This document shows positions 28,227 through 38,702 of a stretch of 64,000 bases of DNA, piece after piece (position 1 is the stretch's first letter; every line of letters starts with the position of its first letter). The notes under the pieces were generated by a model. The model had not been told where the DNA came from. It made no database searches and saw only the letters and a list, made by a program, of their open reading frames with translations. Source of the DNA: Mesorhizobium sp. (lineage in GTDB: Bacteria > Pseudomonadota > Alphaproteobacteria > Rhizobiales > Rhizobiaceae); the NCBI GenBank assembly GCA_004020365.1, contig SAQR01000010.1, positions 50,671-114,670 of the forward strand, written 5' to 3'. Both the position numbers and the translations under genes were made by a program.

Positions 28227-28442
28227 CCGGCCTGCTGAGACGCAATCACAGCTTGGCGATCAAGTCCATCGCGGCTTTCGGTGCAGGATGGCTGCGGCTT
28301 CGGGAAATTTTGGCCGGAACCGGTCTTTTGCCGATGCTGCAACCGCAGGTTTTTGCTATTGTGCCAGTGTGGGGCGAACGAAGCGGGGCCGAACCAAGCG
28401 GGCAGAGGCGGCGACCTGGCCCGTCAGGACAAGGAGGGTCGG

Positions 28443-28865
28443 ATGCTGAAAGAATTCCAGGAATTCATTTCCCGGGGCAATGTCATGGACCTGGCCGTCG
28501 GCGTCATCATCGGCGCCGCCTTCGGCAAGATCGTCGATTCCCTGGTCAACGACATCATCATGCCGATCATCGGGGCGATTTTCGGCGGACTCGACTTCAA
28601 CAATTATTTCCTGCCCTTGTCCTCAGCGGTCAACGCCACATCGCTGGCGGAAGCCAAGAGGCAGGGCGCAGTCTTCGCCTATGGCAGCTTCATCACCGTG
28701 GCGCTGAACTTCATCATCCTCGCCTTCATCATCTTCCTGATGGTCAAAGCGGTGAACAATCTGCGCAGGCGGCTGGAGCATGAGAAGCCTGCTGCGCCTG
28801 CTGCCGCTCCGCCGGCCGATGTTGCGCTGCTTACCGAAATTCGCGATCTCCTCGCCAGGAAATAG
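28443..28865 (+). CDS. mscL: large-conductance mechanosensitive channel
   Basis: This 140-aa inner-membrane channel releases solutes on hypo-osmotic shock. It has the N-terminal [21 protein letters not shown] amphipathic helix and TM1, a periplasmic loop, TM2 (about 78-100) and the C-terminal helix that forms a pentameric bundle ([11 protein letters not shown]). The ATG at 28443 follows an AAGGAGG ribosome site. A strong intrinsic terminator follows the stop. An upstream in-frame extension has no support. Confidence 0.96.
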   Translation: MLKEFQEFISRGNVMDLAVGVIIGAAFGKIVDSLVNDIIMPIIGAIFGGLDFNNYFLPLSSAVNATSLAEAKRQGAVFAYGSFITVALNFIILAFIIFLMVKAVNNLRRRLEHEKPAAPAAAPPADVALLTEIRDLLARK

Positions 28866-28888
28866 CGCAGAGGCAAGATCTCTGGACC

Positions 28889-28918
28889 AAAACCCCGGTC
28901 GATTTCGGCCGGGGTTTT
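28889..28918 (+). terminator. intrinsic terminator after mscL
   Basis: A perfect 10-bp stem (aaaaccccgg 28889-28898 with 28909-28918) and a 10-nt loop ends in four T residues followed by ctattttcg. It lies 23 bases after the mscL stop. Confidence 0.85.
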
Positions 28919-28977
28919 CTATTTTCGCCTGTCGTAAAACACGCTAGCTGTCCAGAAGGCGAAAAACGGATCCATCC

Positions 28978-30144
28978 ATGACCCTGATCGAGAATTTGCG
29001 CGCCGAGGCCCGGGCCGCGCCGGAAAGCGGCATTGTCGCCGTCATGAACCGGGGCCGCGACCGCGACGGCATGATCCCGCTCTGGGCCGGCGAGGGCGAC
29101 CTGCCGACGCCCGCCTTCATCACCGATGCCGCTGCCCGGGCGCTGACCGGCGGCGAGACCTTCTATACCTGGCAGAAAGGCATCCCCGAACTGAGGCAGG
29201 CGCTCGCCCGCTATTACATCAGGCATTTCGGCAAGAGCTTCGCTGAGCAAGAATTCATCGTCACCGGCTCTGGCATGCATGCCATCCAATTGGCGCTCGA
29301 CGCTGTCGCCGGCAATGGCGACGAGGTCGTCTATCTGTCGCCGGCTTGGCCGAACTTCGCCGCAGCCGCCGGCGTGGCGGGCGCCGTCCCGGTCGCAGTC
29401 ACGCTCGACCAGTCCGGCAATGGCTGGTCCTGCGACGTCGGCAAGATCGAGGCGGCGATCACGCCAAGGACAAAGGCGCTGTTCGTCAACTCGCCGTCCA
29501 ACCCGACCGGCTGGACCGCCGACAGGCAGACGCTGCAGGCGATCCTCGACCTTGCCCGCGAACGGGGGCTGTGGATCATCGCCGACGAGATCTATTCGCT
29601 GTTCCATTACGGCGACAGTCGCGCGCCGTCCTTCATCGACATCATGGCCGACGAGGATCGCATCCTGTTCGTCAACAGTTTTTCCAAGAACTGGTCGATG
29701 ACCGGCTGGCGGGTCGGCTGGATCAAGGTCCATCCCTGCCTGCAGCAGGTGTTCGAGAACCTGGTCCAGTATTCGATCTCCGGCGTTGCCCAGTTCATGC
29801 AGCGCGGCGCCGTCGTCGCCCTCGACGAAGGCGACGCCTTCATCGTCGAGCAGGTGGAGCGGGCGAGGGCCGCGCGTGACCTCGTCTGCGGCATCCTGGC
29901 CGCGACCGGCAGGGCGCGCTTCACCGTGCCGCCGGGCGCGTTCTATCTGTTCTTCGCAGTCGACGGCATCACCGATTCACGCGCCGCCGCCTTCGACATC
30001 GTCGACCGCGCCAATGTCGGTCTGGCGCCCGGAACCGCATTCGGTCCCGGCGGCGAAGCCTTCCTCAGGCTGTGCTTCCACCGCCGCCTCGACCAGCTCG
30101 AGGAGGCCGCGCACCGGCTGGCGAAGTGGATGAAAAGTGTGTGA
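28978..30144 (+). CDS. class I/II PLP aminotransferase (aspartate aminotransferase family)
   Basis: This 388-aa fold-type I aminotransferase carries NPTG (175-178), D203-E-x-Y206 contacting PLP, the Schiff-base lysine K237 in SFSKNWSMTGWRVGW, and a C-terminal FLRLCF arginine. The amino donor cannot be assigned: the family includes aspartate, aromatic and other transaminases. It stands alone after mscL, and a palindromic repeat element follows its stop. Confidence 0.88.
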   Translation: MTLIENLRAEARAAPESGIVAVMNRGRDRDGMIPLWAGEGDLPTPAFITDAAARALTGGETFYTWQKGIPELRQALARYYIRHFGKSFAEQEFIVTGSGMHAIQLALDAVAGNGDEVVYLSPAWPNFAAAAGVAGAVPVAVTLDQSGNGWSCDVGKIEAAITPRTKALFVNSPSNPTGWTADRQTLQAILDLARERGLWIIADEIYSLFHYGDSRAPSFIDIMADEDRILFVNSFSKNWSMTGWRVGWIKVHPCLQQVFENLVQYSISGVAQFMQRGAVVALDEGDAFIVEQVERARAARDLVCGILAATGRARFTVPPGAFYLFFAVDGITDSRAAAFDIVDRANVGLAPGTAFGPGGEAFLRLCFHRRLDQLEEAAHRLAKWMKSV

Positions 30145-30157
30145 GAGTCAGGCCATC

Positions 30158-30229
30158 ACGCGTTCGTCATCCTAGGGCGGAGCAGGAGCGAAGCGACGTG
30201 GCGGAGACCTAGGATCCATGCCGTGACAT
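30158..30229. repeat. palindromic intergenic repeat, copy 1
   Basis: About 72 bp with inverted ends atcctaggg / cctaggat. A near-identical copy lies at 46978-47050, differing at a few positions and by one base in the run before taggat. It lies between the aminotransferase and hemA stops. The pair shows a dispersed repeat family within this window. Confidence 0.88.
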
Positions 30230-30278
30230 TCGAATGCCGCGGCGTCGAAGAACAAGACGGCACCGGGGGCCGCGACCT

Positions 30279-31556
30279 TCAGCCGCCGGACTTCGGCACC
30301 AGCAGAGGAATTACGCGGTCACTTTCCCTCACTGCCGGCCGGCCCGCAGAACCGTAAGAGATGCCCAAGGCGTCCCAGGTCTCGACCAGCGCGTCCTGAA
30401 GCGCCGCAATCAATTGATCCGAATGGAACGGTGTCGGAGTGATGCGCAGCCGTTCGGTGCCGCGCGGCACGGTCGGGTAATTGATCGGCTGGATGTAGAT
30501 GCCGTGGACGCCGAGCAGGCGGTCGCTGGCCATCTTGCACAGCTCGGGATCGCCGACGAGCAGCGGCACGATGTGGGTAGCGGAGTCCATCACCGGCAGG
30601 CCGGCTGCGGTAAGAACCTGCTTGGTCCTGGTCGCCTGGCGCTGCTGCGCGTCGCGTTCGGCCTGCGAGCGCTTGAGATGGCGGATCGACGTGGTCGCCG
30701 CCGCGGCAATGGCCGGCGGCAGCGCCGTTGTGAAGATGAAGCCCGGCGCATAGGAGCGCACAGCGTCGATCACCGCACTTGTGCCGGTGATGTAGCCGCC
30801 GAGCGTGCCGAACGCCTTGGCCAGCGTGCCTTCGATGATGTCGATACGGTCGGCCAGCCCTTCGCGCTCGGTGATGCCGCCGCCGCGCGGTCCGTACATG
30901 CCGACGGCATGCACCTCGTCGATATAGGTCATGGCGTTGTAGCGCTCGGCAAGTTCGACGATCTGCTTGATCGGCGCGATGTCGCCATCCATCGAATAGA
31001 CGCTCTCGAAGACGATCAGCTTGGCGCGCTCGCGACCGGCCGCCTGCAGCAGGCTTTCGAGATGCGCAACGTCGTTGTGGCGGAAGATCTTCTTCTCGGC
31101 GCCCGAACGCCGCACGCCCTCGATCATCGAGGCGTGGTTCAGCTCGTCCGAGATGATCAGGCAGTTGGGCAGCAGCCGCGCAATGGTCGAGATCGAGGCT
31201 TCGTTGGAGACGAAGCCGGAGGTAAAGACGAGCGCGGCTTCCTTGTCGTGCAGGTCGGCCAGTTCCAGTTCGAGCTCGACCAGCGGATTGCTGGTGCCGG
31301 AGATGTTGCGGGTGCCACCGGCGCCGGATCCCATCTTTCCGGCGGCGTTCTGCATTGCAGCGATGACGTCGGGGTGCTGGCCCATGCCGAGATAGTCGTT
31401 GGAGCACCAGACGGTTATTTCCTGGGCGCGGCCGTTGGCGCGCCAGATGGCGCGAGGGAATTTCCCCACGATCCGCTCGAGGTCGGCGAAGATGCGATAG
31501 CGACGCTCGGCGTGGAGCTGGTCGATCGCGTCTTCGAAGAACCGCTGATAGTTCAT
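30279..31556 (-). CDS. hemA: 5-aminolevulinate synthase
   Basis: This 425-aa PLP enzyme condenses glycine and succinyl-CoA to 5-aminolevulinate, the first step of haem synthesis in alphaproteobacteria. It has [10 protein letters not shown] (81-90), [12 protein letters not shown] (211-222) and the PLP lysine K247 in GTLAKAFG. Start 31556 ([11 protein letters not shown]) has GGGAAG nearby and gives the family start; a 12-residue longer frame exists. No clear FNR-type box was seen upstream. Confidence 0.97.
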   Translation of the reverse strand: MNYQRFFEDAIDQLHAERRYRIFADLERIVGKFPRAIWRANGRAQEITVWCSNDYLGMGQHPDVIAAMQNAAGKMGSGAGGTRNISGTSNPLVELELELADLHDKEAALVFTSGFVSNEASISTIARLLPNCLIISDELNHASMIEGVRRSGAEKKIFRHNDVAHLESLLQAAGRERAKLIVFESVYSMDGDIAPIKQIVELAERYNAMTYIDEVHAVGMYGPRGGGITEREGLADRIDIIEGTLAKAFGTLGGYITGTSAVIDAVRSYAPGFIFTTALPPAIAAAATTSIRHLKRSQAERDAQQRQATRTKQVLTAAGLPVMDSATHIVPLLVGDPELCKMASDRLLGVHGIYIQPINYPTVPRGTERLRITPTPFHSDQLIAALQDALVETWDALGISYGSAGRPAVRESDRVIPLLVPKSGG

Positions 31557-31827
31557 TTCGGCTTCCCAATTTTTGCGTGGGATCATAATCATTGCCCTAT
31601 TCGACGTCTACTTGGCCTTTTTGGTCAAAATGCCACGCCCCAAGCCTGTTCCTAACGGCCACGGATCATGGCCTATTCCCTTGATGTGCTTTTGTTTCAG
31701 GACGATGCCACGCGCCGATGAGACTGGTTACCGCAGGCCCTAATGGTACTAATGGCCTAGTAGCAGGCTTTCCAGTAAGGCGGGGGTTGAGACAGTTTCC
31801 GACAAATCTTGAGCAGCGAGGACACGG

Positions 31828-32823
31828 ATGACGGTTTTGGTGACAGGCGGTGCCGGCTACATCGGCAGCCATATGGTCTGGGAGTTGTTGGACGCGGGCG
31901 AGAGCGTTGTCGTCCTCGACCGGCTTTCGACCGGCTTCGAATGGGCGGTGGCGCCGGAGGCAAAGCTCGTCGTCGGTGATGTCGCCGACAAGGAGCTGGT
32001 CGGCGGGGTCATCCGCGACAATCATGTCGATGCGATCATCCATTTTGCCGGCTCCATCGTGGTTCCCGAATCGGTCGCCGACCCGCTCGGCTATTACGAG
32101 AACAACACCTGCAAGACGCGCACGCTGATCGAGACCGCGGTGCGCGAAGGCGTGCCCAATTTCATCTTTTCCTCGACTGCCGCCGTCTATGGCGGCGCCG
32201 GGCTGGAGCCGGTGCGCGAGGATGCGCGCCTTGCACCTGAATCTCCCTATGGCCTGTCCAAGCTGATGAGCGAATGGATGCTGCGTGACGCCGCAATCGC
32301 CCACGGCTTGCGCTACACGGCGCTGCGCTACTTCAACGTCGCCGGCGCCGACCCAAAAGGCCGCACCGGCCAGTCGACGCCGGGCGCTACGCATCTGATC
32401 AAGGTCGCCTGCGAGACGGCGCTCGGCAAGCGGCCGTTCATGCAGGTGTTCGGCACCGATTATCCGACGCCCGACGGCACCTGCATGCGCGACTACATCC
32501 ATGTCAGCGATCTGGCGGCGGCGCATCGGCTGGCGCTGGAACGGCTGCGCGCCGGGGGGACAAGCCTCGTCGCCAATTGCGGCTACAGCCACGGCTATTC
32601 GGTGCTCGAGGTGATCGACAGCGTGCGGCGCGTCTTTGGTCATGATTTCGACGTGCGGATCGGCGAACGCCGTGCGGGCGACGCGGCGGCGGTGGTCGCC
32701 AATTCGGAGCTGGCGCGCGGTGAGCTCGGTTGGACCCCGCAGCGCGACGACCTCGACCGGATCGTCGCCGACGCGCTGGCCTGGGAGCGCATTCTGACAA
32801 GCAAGAACTCGGCGCGGGGCTGA
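31828..32823 (+). CDS. galE: UDP-glucose 4-epimerase
   Basis: This 331-aa short-chain dehydrogenase-type epimerase interconverts UDP-glucose and UDP-galactose, supplying galactose for surface polysaccharides. NAD binding is by GGAGYIG (7-13); the catalytic triad is S/T115-117 with Y141 and K145 (SPYGLSK). The C-terminal nucleotide-sugar part has TPDGTCMRDYIHV. GAGGACACGG precedes the ATG. It is divergent from hemA and followed by dadA after 112 bases. Confidence 0.94.
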   Translation: MTVLVTGGAGYIGSHMVWELLDAGESVVVLDRLSTGFEWAVAPEAKLVVGDVADKELVGGVIRDNHVDAIIHFAGSIVVPESVADPLGYYENNTCKTRTLIETAVREGVPNFIFSSTAAVYGGAGLEPVREDARLAPESPYGLSKLMSEWMLRDAAIAHGLRYTALRYFNVAGADPKGRTGQSTPGATHLIKVACETALGKRPFMQVFGTDYPTPDGTCMRDYIHVSDLAAAHRLALERLRAGGTSLVANCGYSHGYSVLEVIDSVRRVFGHDFDVRIGERRAGDAAAVVANSELARGELGWTPQRDDLDRIVADALAWERILTSKNSARG

Positions 32824-32935
32824 AGTCCGGTTTTTCCTCCGTGGGCTCGTAGATCGAGCGTAGAAGCGTTATTGAAGGAGCTGCGCGGCTGAAACGTGGA
32901 GGCGTTTCGGTCGTATCTGATCCTTTGGGGGCGGC

Positions 32936-34186
32936 ATGAAGATATTGGTCCTTGGCGCTGGCGTCGTCGGCACTGCGGCGGCCTATTACCTGGCGAGCGA
33001 CGGCCACGAGGTGACCGTCATCGAGCGCCATCCGATGGCGGCGCGCGGCACCAGCCAATCGAATGCGGGTCTGGTGTCGCCCGGCGACGCCACCGCCTGG
33101 GCCTCGCCCGCTGCGCTGAAGACGTTTTTGCGCGCGCTCTACAACCACGATCTCGGGATCAAGGTGCGGCTGCGCTTCGATCCCTATTTCTTCGCCTGGA
33201 GCCTGCGCTTCCTGCGCCAATGCACGCATGCGCGACTGCGCGCCAACACCGACATCAAGCTGCGCCTGGCGCTTTATTCGCGCGACTGCATCAACGCCAT
33301 CTCGGCCGACACCGGCATTCACTATGACGAGCGCAAGAAGGGCATTCTCTACTTTTTCCGCTCGCAGCAGAGTTTTGATACCGGCACCGACAACTACCGC
33401 TATCTCGCCGAGCACGGTCTGCCGATCGAGATCGTCGGCCGCGAGCGGCTGATCGAGCTCGAGCCCGGCCTTGCCGGCGCCAGGGACAGAATAGCCGGCG
33501 GCGTCTATTCACCGATCGACCAGACCGGCGACTCCAGCCAGTTCACCCGAAACCTGGCTGCCTATGCCGCCGAGAAACTCGGCGTCCAATTCCTCTACGC
33601 CACGACGGTCGAAGGCCTCGACATCGAAGGTGATCGGGTGCGCGCGGTGATGACCTCGGCCGGTCCGATAATAGGCGACGCCGTGGTCCTCTCGATGGGG
33701 CCGGAGAGCGGCCTGCTCGGCCGCCGCTACGGCCTCGACCTGCCAGTCTATCCGGTCAAAGGCTACACCGCGACCGTGCCGCTGGAGGATGAAAACAAGG
33801 GGCCGACCATGGGCGGCGCCGACGAGGATCAGCTTATCGGCTATTCCAGGCTCGGCAACCGGCTGCGGCTTGCTTCGACCGCCGAATTCACCGGCTTCGA
33901 CCGCAGCCACAAGCCGAGCGATTTCGCCGCCATGTTCAGGACCGGCAAGGAGCTTTTCCCGGGCGCCTTCGACGAGAACAAGGCCGAGCTCTGGGCCGGT
34001 CTGCGGCCGATGATGCCGAACTCCGTGCCGGTCATCGGCCCGGCGCGCTACAAGAATCTCTACCTCGACACCGGCCATGGCCATGTCGGCTGGACCATGG
34101 CCTGCGGCTCGGGAAAATTCCTTGCCGATGTGGTCGCCGGCCGCAAGCCGGAGATCGACCCGCAAGGGCTGGTCTACAAGGGCTAG
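32936..34186 (+). CDS. dadA: D-amino acid dehydrogenase
   Basis: This 416-aa FAD-dependent membrane-associated dehydrogenase oxidatively deaminates D-amino acids to 2-oxo acids. The dinucleotide-binding motif VLGAGVVGTAAAYYLA is at residues 4-19, GTSQSNAG follows at about 40, and the C-terminal DTGHGHVGWTMACGSG binds FAD. Its stop is three bases before the racemase start, so the two genes are almost certainly co-transcribed and should act on the same amino acid. Confidence 0.93.
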   Translation: MKILVLGAGVVGTAAAYYLASDGHEVTVIERHPMAARGTSQSNAGLVSPGDATAWASPAALKTFLRALYNHDLGIKVRLRFDPYFFAWSLRFLRQCTHARLRANTDIKLRLALYSRDCINAISADTGIHYDERKKGILYFFRSQQSFDTGTDNYRYLAEHGLPIEIVGRERLIELEPGLAGARDRIAGGVYSPIDQTGDSSQFTRNLAAYAAEKLGVQFLYATTVEGLDIEGDRVRAVMTSAGPIIGDAVVLSMGPESGLLGRRYGLDLPVYPVKGYTATVPLEDENKGPTMGGADEDQLIGYSRLGNRLRLASTAEFTGFDRSHKPSDFAAMFRTGKELFPGAFDENKAELWAGLRPMMPNSVPVIGPARYKNLYLDTGHGHVGWTMACGSGKFLADVVAGRKPEIDPQGLVYKG

Positions 34187-34189
34187 ATC

Positions 34190-36016
34190 ATGTCCGGACC
34201 GCAAGTCGCCATCAACCTTGGCCGCATCGAGCGCAACGCGCGCACCATCGTCAACCGCTGCGCCCTGTCCGGCATCAAGGTCTTCGGCGTCACCAAGGGA
34301 ACCTGCGGGATGCCGCAGGTGGCGCGCGCCATGCTGCGTGGCGGCGTCGCCGGCATCGCCGAATCGCGCTTCGAAAACATCCGCCGGCTGCGCGACAGCG
34401 GCATCAACGCGCCGATCATGTTGCTGCGCAGCCCGCCGATGGCACGCATCGAGGAGGTGGTGCGCACCGTCGACATCAGCCTGCAATCCGAACTCGCTAC
34501 CATCCGCGAACTGTCGCGCATCGCCGAACGCATGGGCCGCGTCCACGACATCATGCTGATGATCGATCTCGGCGATCTCAGGGAAGGCATCTGGCCGAAC
34601 GACCTCATCCCGACGGTCGAGCAGATCCTGGCGCTCAAGGGCGTGCGCATCAGCGGCATCGGCACCAATCTCGGCTGCTTCGGCGCCATCATGCCGACGC
34701 AGGAAAATCTGGGGCAACTCGTCGCCCATGCCTACAAGACCGAGCGTCTGTCCGGTGCCAGGCTCGACTGGATCTCGGGCGGCGCGTCGTCCTCGCTGAC
34801 GCTGCTGCTCGAAGGCAGGCTGCCCGCTGGCATCAACAATCTGCGCGTTGGCGAGGCGATCCTGCAGGGTGGCATCGAAACCTTCCGCGAGACGCCGTGG
34901 GCTGAACTGGAACCCGATGCCTGCCGGCTGACCAGCGACATCATCGAGGTCAAGCTGAAGCCGTCGCGGCCGATCGGCCAATCCGGCTACGACGCTTTCG
35001 GCAACCAGCCGGTGTTTGCCGACGATGGCGACAGGTTGCGCGCCATCGCCAATATCGGCCGCGAGGATGTGTTGATCGAAGGTTTGACGCCGATTGCCAA
35101 GGGTGTGCGGGTGCTCGGCGCCTCCAGCGACCATCTGCTTCTCGACATGACCGATGCCGAGCCGCCACCCGCCGTCGGCGACCGCGTCGCCTTCCGCATG
35201 AGCTATGGCGCCATGCTGCTGGCGATGACCTCGGAATATGTCGAAAAGGCGCCAATGCACGATGTCGAGGATTTCTCCGGCCGCAAGATGGTGTCGATAT
35301 CTGCCGAACCGGCGGCCGCCCGCATCCTGGCCAGGGAGGCGACCGGCGCCCGGCTGGAGGCGATGAATTTCGATGTCGTCGAACTGGCCGATATCGAGCG
35401 GCCGCCATCCGGCCTGGTCCGGCTCACCGCCGGCAGCGACCGGCGCATCGCCCACAAGGCGCTGACGGCGACCGCGCGGGCGACGCACTCGTTTGGCCTG
35501 ATCTGGATCGATTCCATCGCGGCCTTGATGCCCGAGGACGAAGACGGCATCGACCTGCCGGAACGTTCAGTGCTGGCGCGGGCGCTCGGCCTCGACCACA
35601 AGCCCGGCGCGCTGCAGCCACAACTGTCGCCGGAAAATGTCGTCATTGTCGGTTTGCGCCATGCCGATCCGGCCGAGGCGCGGGTGCTGAAAGATTCGCG
35701 CGTCGGCGCGTTCACCATGACCGACATCGACGCCATGGGCATGCGCGACGTGATGCACGAGGCGATCCGCGTCGCCACCTCCGGCACGCAGGGCTTTCAT
35801 GTCAGCTATTCGCCTGATGTGACCGAATTCGCCGGCTGGGCGGCGGGCTCCGGCGGCATCACGGTGCGCGAAACGCATCAGGCGATGGAGGCGATCGCGC
35901 TGTCCGGCGGGCTGTTGTCGATGGACGTCTCCGGCCTGACGTCAGGTTTGGAACCGCGGATTGCGTTAGACACCGTCAACTTCGTCATGTCGGCTTTCGG
36001 CAAGCGGATTTTGTGA
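34190..36016 (+). CDS. racemase fused to a degenerate arginase-like domain
   Basis: This 608-aa protein is a two-domain fusion. Residues 1-370 are an alanine/ornithine racemase-type PLP barrel: the cofactor lysine is K36 in FGVTKGTCG, and SYGAMLLAMTS (Y339) matches the end of ornithine racemase-like proteins. Residues 375-608 resemble the ureohydrolase fold (GLIWIDS 436-442; IVGLR 486-490; HVSYSPDV 537-544; ITVRET 557-562). The metal ligands of true arginase are mostly lost. GGDHS reads AGSDR, DAHAD reads DSIAA (only D441 kept), and the DxD pair keeps only D543. The C-terminal domain is probably non-catalytic. Its operon partner is dadA. Confidence 0.82.
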   Translation: MSGPQVAINLGRIERNARTIVNRCALSGIKVFGVTKGTCGMPQVARAMLRGGVAGIAESRFENIRRLRDSGINAPIMLLRSPPMARIEEVVRTVDISLQSELATIRELSRIAERMGRVHDIMLMIDLGDLREGIWPNDLIPTVEQILALKGVRISGIGTNLGCFGAIMPTQENLGQLVAHAYKTERLSGARLDWISGGASSSLTLLLEGRLPAGINNLRVGEAILQGGIETFRETPWAELEPDACRLTSDIIEVKLKPSRPIGQSGYDAFGNQPVFADDGDRLRAIANIGREDVLIEGLTPIAKGVRVLGASSDHLLLDMTDAEPPPAVGDRVAFRMSYGAMLLAMTSEYVEKAPMHDVEDFSGRKMVSISAEPAAARILAREATGARLEAMNFDVVELADIERPPSGLVRLTAGSDRRIAHKALTATARATHSFGLIWIDSIAALMPEDEDGIDLPERSVLARALGLDHKPGALQPQLSPENVVIVGLRHADPAEARVLKDSRVGAFTMTDIDAMGMRDVMHEAIRVATSGTQGFHVSYSPDVTEFAGWAAGSGGITVRETHQAMEAIALSGGLLSMDVSGLTSGLEPRIALDTVNFVMSAFGKRIL

Positions 36017-37387
36017 TCAGCCTCGCGTATTGACTGTCGCGCGCCACGAGCGCGCATAGTTTGCCCAGGCTGGGTCGGCCGGCGGTTCGAACCTTTCGCC
36101 TTTGGCTTGGACCATTCTTTGGTCCGACGCCAGCAAGGCAGCGCCGATGCTGGTGCCGGTTGCAGCCTCCGACGCGATGACGGCACGTGCGGTGGCTGCA
36201 GCGAGCATGCGCGTGAAAAGCCGGTTGCGGGCGAACGGGCCCTCGACGATCGTCGGGCCGTCGGCGCCGATCAGATCGAGGCAAGTCGCGGTCATCAGCG
36301 CCAGGTAGAAAGAGACGGCGGCAAAGCGCTGGCCGTTGTTGATGCCGTCCGTGTCAAGCCATGCGGCTCTGTGATGCGGGAACGGCCCCGAACCCTGTTG
36401 GGTCGAAGGCAGCAGGGACGTCTTCCGCGCCAGCACTGTTGCGACATCTGCTTCGGTCCAGCCTTCCGACTGGCCTTGCGTCAGCAGCGAAAACTCACGG
36501 CCGCCCATGAAGCGTGCCGACGGCACCGGATTGCCGAGTGCATTGACGTTAACCAGCGTGTCGCGGGCCGGGTCGAGCGCGAACTTGTTGCCGCCAACCG
36601 CCATCGACACCACCCAGGTGCCGGTCGAGACGACCGAGAAGGGCGGCGTATCGGAGAGGAGATGCGGCAGCAGCGAGGCGTTGGAATCGTGCAGGCCGCA
36701 CAAAACCGGCGTTTGCGGATCGAGCCCGGTCCGTGTCGCAAGCGCAGGCAGGATCGGACCGAGGCGGTCCTTCGCCGACCGCACCGGCGCCATCAGCTGG
36801 CGCCATTGCATCTTGTCGACCAGCGACGAAAAATCCGCCTTCCACGGGTTCCACAGGTCGGTGTGGCAGCCAAGCGAGGTCACTTCGTTGGCGGTGACGC
36901 CGGTCAGGCGCAACGCCCAGTATTGCGGGTACATCAGCATCGCGGCGACCTTGGCGAACTCCGCCGGGAAGCGCTTCTGCTGCCAGAAGAACTGTGCGCC
37001 GAGATTGAGGCCGGCCGGCAGGCGCGGCGTGCCCGTCTCGGCGAAGGCCGGACGGATCGCGTCATAGTCCTCGGCAAGGGTGTCGGGCCCGGCAAATTCA
37101 TAGTCGAGCACCGGCAGCGCCAGTTCGTCGGCAGCGTCCACCAGCACGCCCGTCGCGCCATGGGTGGTGATCGATATCGCTTCGATGGGCTGTTCGCGAT
37201 TGATCTCGGCGAGGCTGTCGAGGATGAACGACCACAGAGGCTCGACATCGTGGTGCGGGTAGGGACCGTCAAGAACAGGCGCATTCGCCATGCGGCGCAG
37301 CGCAACTTCGCGTACATCGGCGAGATCGACCAGCGCCACCTTGGCATTGGTCTTGCCGATATCGATAACGGCGACGTGACGGGTCAT
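36017..37387 (-). CDS. rhaK: rhamnulokinase-type FGGY sugar kinase
   Basis: This 456-aa FGGY-family kinase is the last gene of the rhamnose operon and should phosphorylate rhamnulose. It begins with the phosphate-binding [13 protein letters not shown], has [13 protein letters not shown] (about 72-84), CGLHDSNAS and the adenosine motif VVSTGTWV, and ends with [10 protein letters not shown]. In Rhizobium leguminosarum the rhizobial RhaK is required both for kinase activity and for rhamnose transport. It overlaps rhaU by four bases and its stop directly abuts that of the racemase gene on the other strand. Confidence 0.88.
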   Translation of the reverse strand: MTRHVAVIDIGKTNAKVALVDLADVREVALRRMANAPVLDGPYPHHDVEPLWSFILDSLAEINREQPIEAISITTHGATGVLVDAADELALPVLDYEFAGPDTLAEDYDAIRPAFAETGTPRLPAGLNLGAQFFWQQKRFPAEFAKVAAMLMYPQYWALRLTGVTANEVTSLGCHTDLWNPWKADFSSLVDKMQWRQLMAPVRSAKDRLGPILPALATRTGLDPQTPVLCGLHDSNASLLPHLLSDTPPFSVVSTGTWVVSMAVGGNKFALDPARDTLVNVNALGNPVPSARFMGGREFSLLTQGQSEGWTEADVATVLARKTSLLPSTQQGSGPFPHHRAAWLDTDGINNGQRFAAVSFYLALMTATCLDLIGADGPTIVEGPFARNRLFTRMLAAATARAVIASEAATGTSIGAALLASDQRMVQAKGERFEPPADPAWANYARSWRATVNTRG

Positions 37388-37701
37388 TCCATATGGAACA
37401 TTGTTTCCAGCGGCACCGCCACCGGCTCGTTATCAGGCTTGGTCTCCATGATGTCGGCCATCTCGGCCCACCAGCGCTGCATCACGGGATGCTTCGGCAG
37501 TTCGTCCATGCCGTGGTCGTCGCGCCGCCACAGCACGCCGAACAGTATGTTGGTCTCTTCGTCGAGATGGATCGAATAGTCGGAAACGCCGGCCTGTTTC
37601 AGCAGCGCCACCAGCGACGGCCAGATGTCGTCGTGGCGCCTTTTGTATTCGGCCTTCATGCCGGGATTGAGCTTCATCTTGAACGCGAATTTTTCGGCCA
37701 T
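37384..37701 (-). CDS. rhaU: L-rhamnose mutarotase
   Basis: This 105-aa protein of the RhaM/RhaU family (dimeric alpha/beta barrel) interconverts alpha- and beta-L-rhamnose. It has [25 protein letters not shown] with the catalytic His, and [14 protein letters not shown] at the end. It overlaps rhaQ by one base and rhaK by four. Confidence 0.94.
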   Translation of the reverse strand: MAEKFAFKMKLNPGMKAEYKRRHDDIWPSLVALLKQAGVSDYSIHLDEETNILFGVLWRRDDHGMDELPKHPVMQRWWAEMADIMETKPDNEPVAVPLETMFHME

Positions 37702-38702
37702 CAGGTAAAACGCTCCCGCCGCACCCGCCGCCAGACGATCGGCAGCGCGATGACGATGATCAGCAGCAGGCCGATGAAGATCGACATGACGATCCCTGGC
37801 ACGTTCAGCAGCCCCAAGCCAAAAGTCACCAGCCCCATGATGAAGGCCGCCAGCACCACGCCCACAATGCTGCCGGCGCCGCCCAGGATGCTGACGCCGC
37901 CCAGCACCACCATGGTGATGACTTCCAATTCATAGCCTTGCGCGATCGACGGCCGGGTCGAGCCGAGCCGCGAGGTGATCAACACCGAGGCGATGCCCGC
38001 CATCAGCCCGGTCAGGCAGAATAGGATGAACTTGATGCGGCCGACGCGCACGCCGGAAAACTGCGCAGCGACCGGGTTGTTGCCGATGGCGAAGACGCGG
38101 CGGCCGAAGCTGGTCCGGTGCAGCAGGAACCAGTAGATGACCGCCGCGACGAGGAACAGCGTCAGCTCGAACGACACCACCCACCAGACATAGCCCTGGC
38201 CGAAGAAGGCGAAGCTGGAGGGATAGCCCTTGTAGGCCTGGTCGCCGAGGACGATGAAGGCGATGCCGCGAAACAGGCTCATCGTGCCGATGGTGACGAC
38301 GATCGACGGCAATCCGAGCCTGGTGACGAGCAGCCCGTTGAAGGCGCCGCAGCCGAGCCCGACCAGGATGCCGATCGCCACCAGCGCCGGCGTGCCGGCG
38401 CCGGCCTGCACCGCCATGCCCATCATCGTCGAGGCCAGCGCAATGATGGCGGCGACCGACAGGTCGATCTCGCCGGAGATGATCAGCAGCGCCATGGCAA
38501 GCGCGATCAGCGCCTTTTCGGTGAAGTTGAAGGTCAGGTCCGACAGCGACCAGGCGTCGAGAAAATAGGGCGAGGCGAAGCTGTTGACGGCAAAGATGGC
38601 GACCGCCACCGCGACCAGCAGCGCCTCCCAGGAGAAGATCGCCGCGTTGAGCGGCTTGTCGAGCCGGTCGGGAATGTGGCGTGGGGCTGGGGTGTCGGTC
38701 AT
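37701..38702 (-). CDS. rhaQ: rhamnose ABC transporter permease RhaQ
   Basis: This 333-aa inner-membrane permease of the carbohydrate uptake-2 family has about ten hydrophobic segments, the [13 protein letters not shown] motif and [19 protein letters not shown]. The start at 38702 overlaps the rhaP stop by four bases; the open frame continues upstream only as a shadow of rhaP. RhaP and RhaQ should form the heteromeric rhamnose channel. Confidence 0.93.
   Translation of the reverse strand: MTDTPAPRHIPDRLDKPLNAAIFSWEALLVAVAVAIFAVNSFASPYFLDAWSLSDLTFNFTEKALIALAMALLIISGEIDLSVAAIIALASTMMGMAVQAGAGTPALVAIGILVGLGCGAFNGLLVTRLGLPSIVVTIGTMSLFRGIAFIVLGDQAYKGYPSSFAFFGQGYVWWVVSFELTLFLVAAVIYWFLLHRTSFGRRVFAIGNNPVAAQFSGVRVGRIKFILFCLTGLMAGIASVLITSRLGSTRPSIAQGYELEVITMVVLGGVSILGGAGSIVGVVLAAFIMGLVTFGLGLLNVPGIVMSIFIGLLLIIVIALPIVWRRVRRERFT

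Noticed and set aside
30234-31655. 473-codon plus-strand frame over hemA
   Set aside because: It lies opposite a clear hemA with all catalytic motifs and has no ribosome site or family resemblance.
31557-31827. possible FNR/anaerobox ahead of hemA
   Set aside because: Only half-sites such as ttgat and tttggtcaa were found; no TTGAT-N4-ATCAA dyad is present.
33509-35488. 659-codon open frame on the minus strand opposite dadA and the racemase gene
   Set aside because: It is antisense to two clear enzymes, has a low-complexity composition rich in Asp, Gly, Arg and His, and shows no motif. It is a high-GC shadow.
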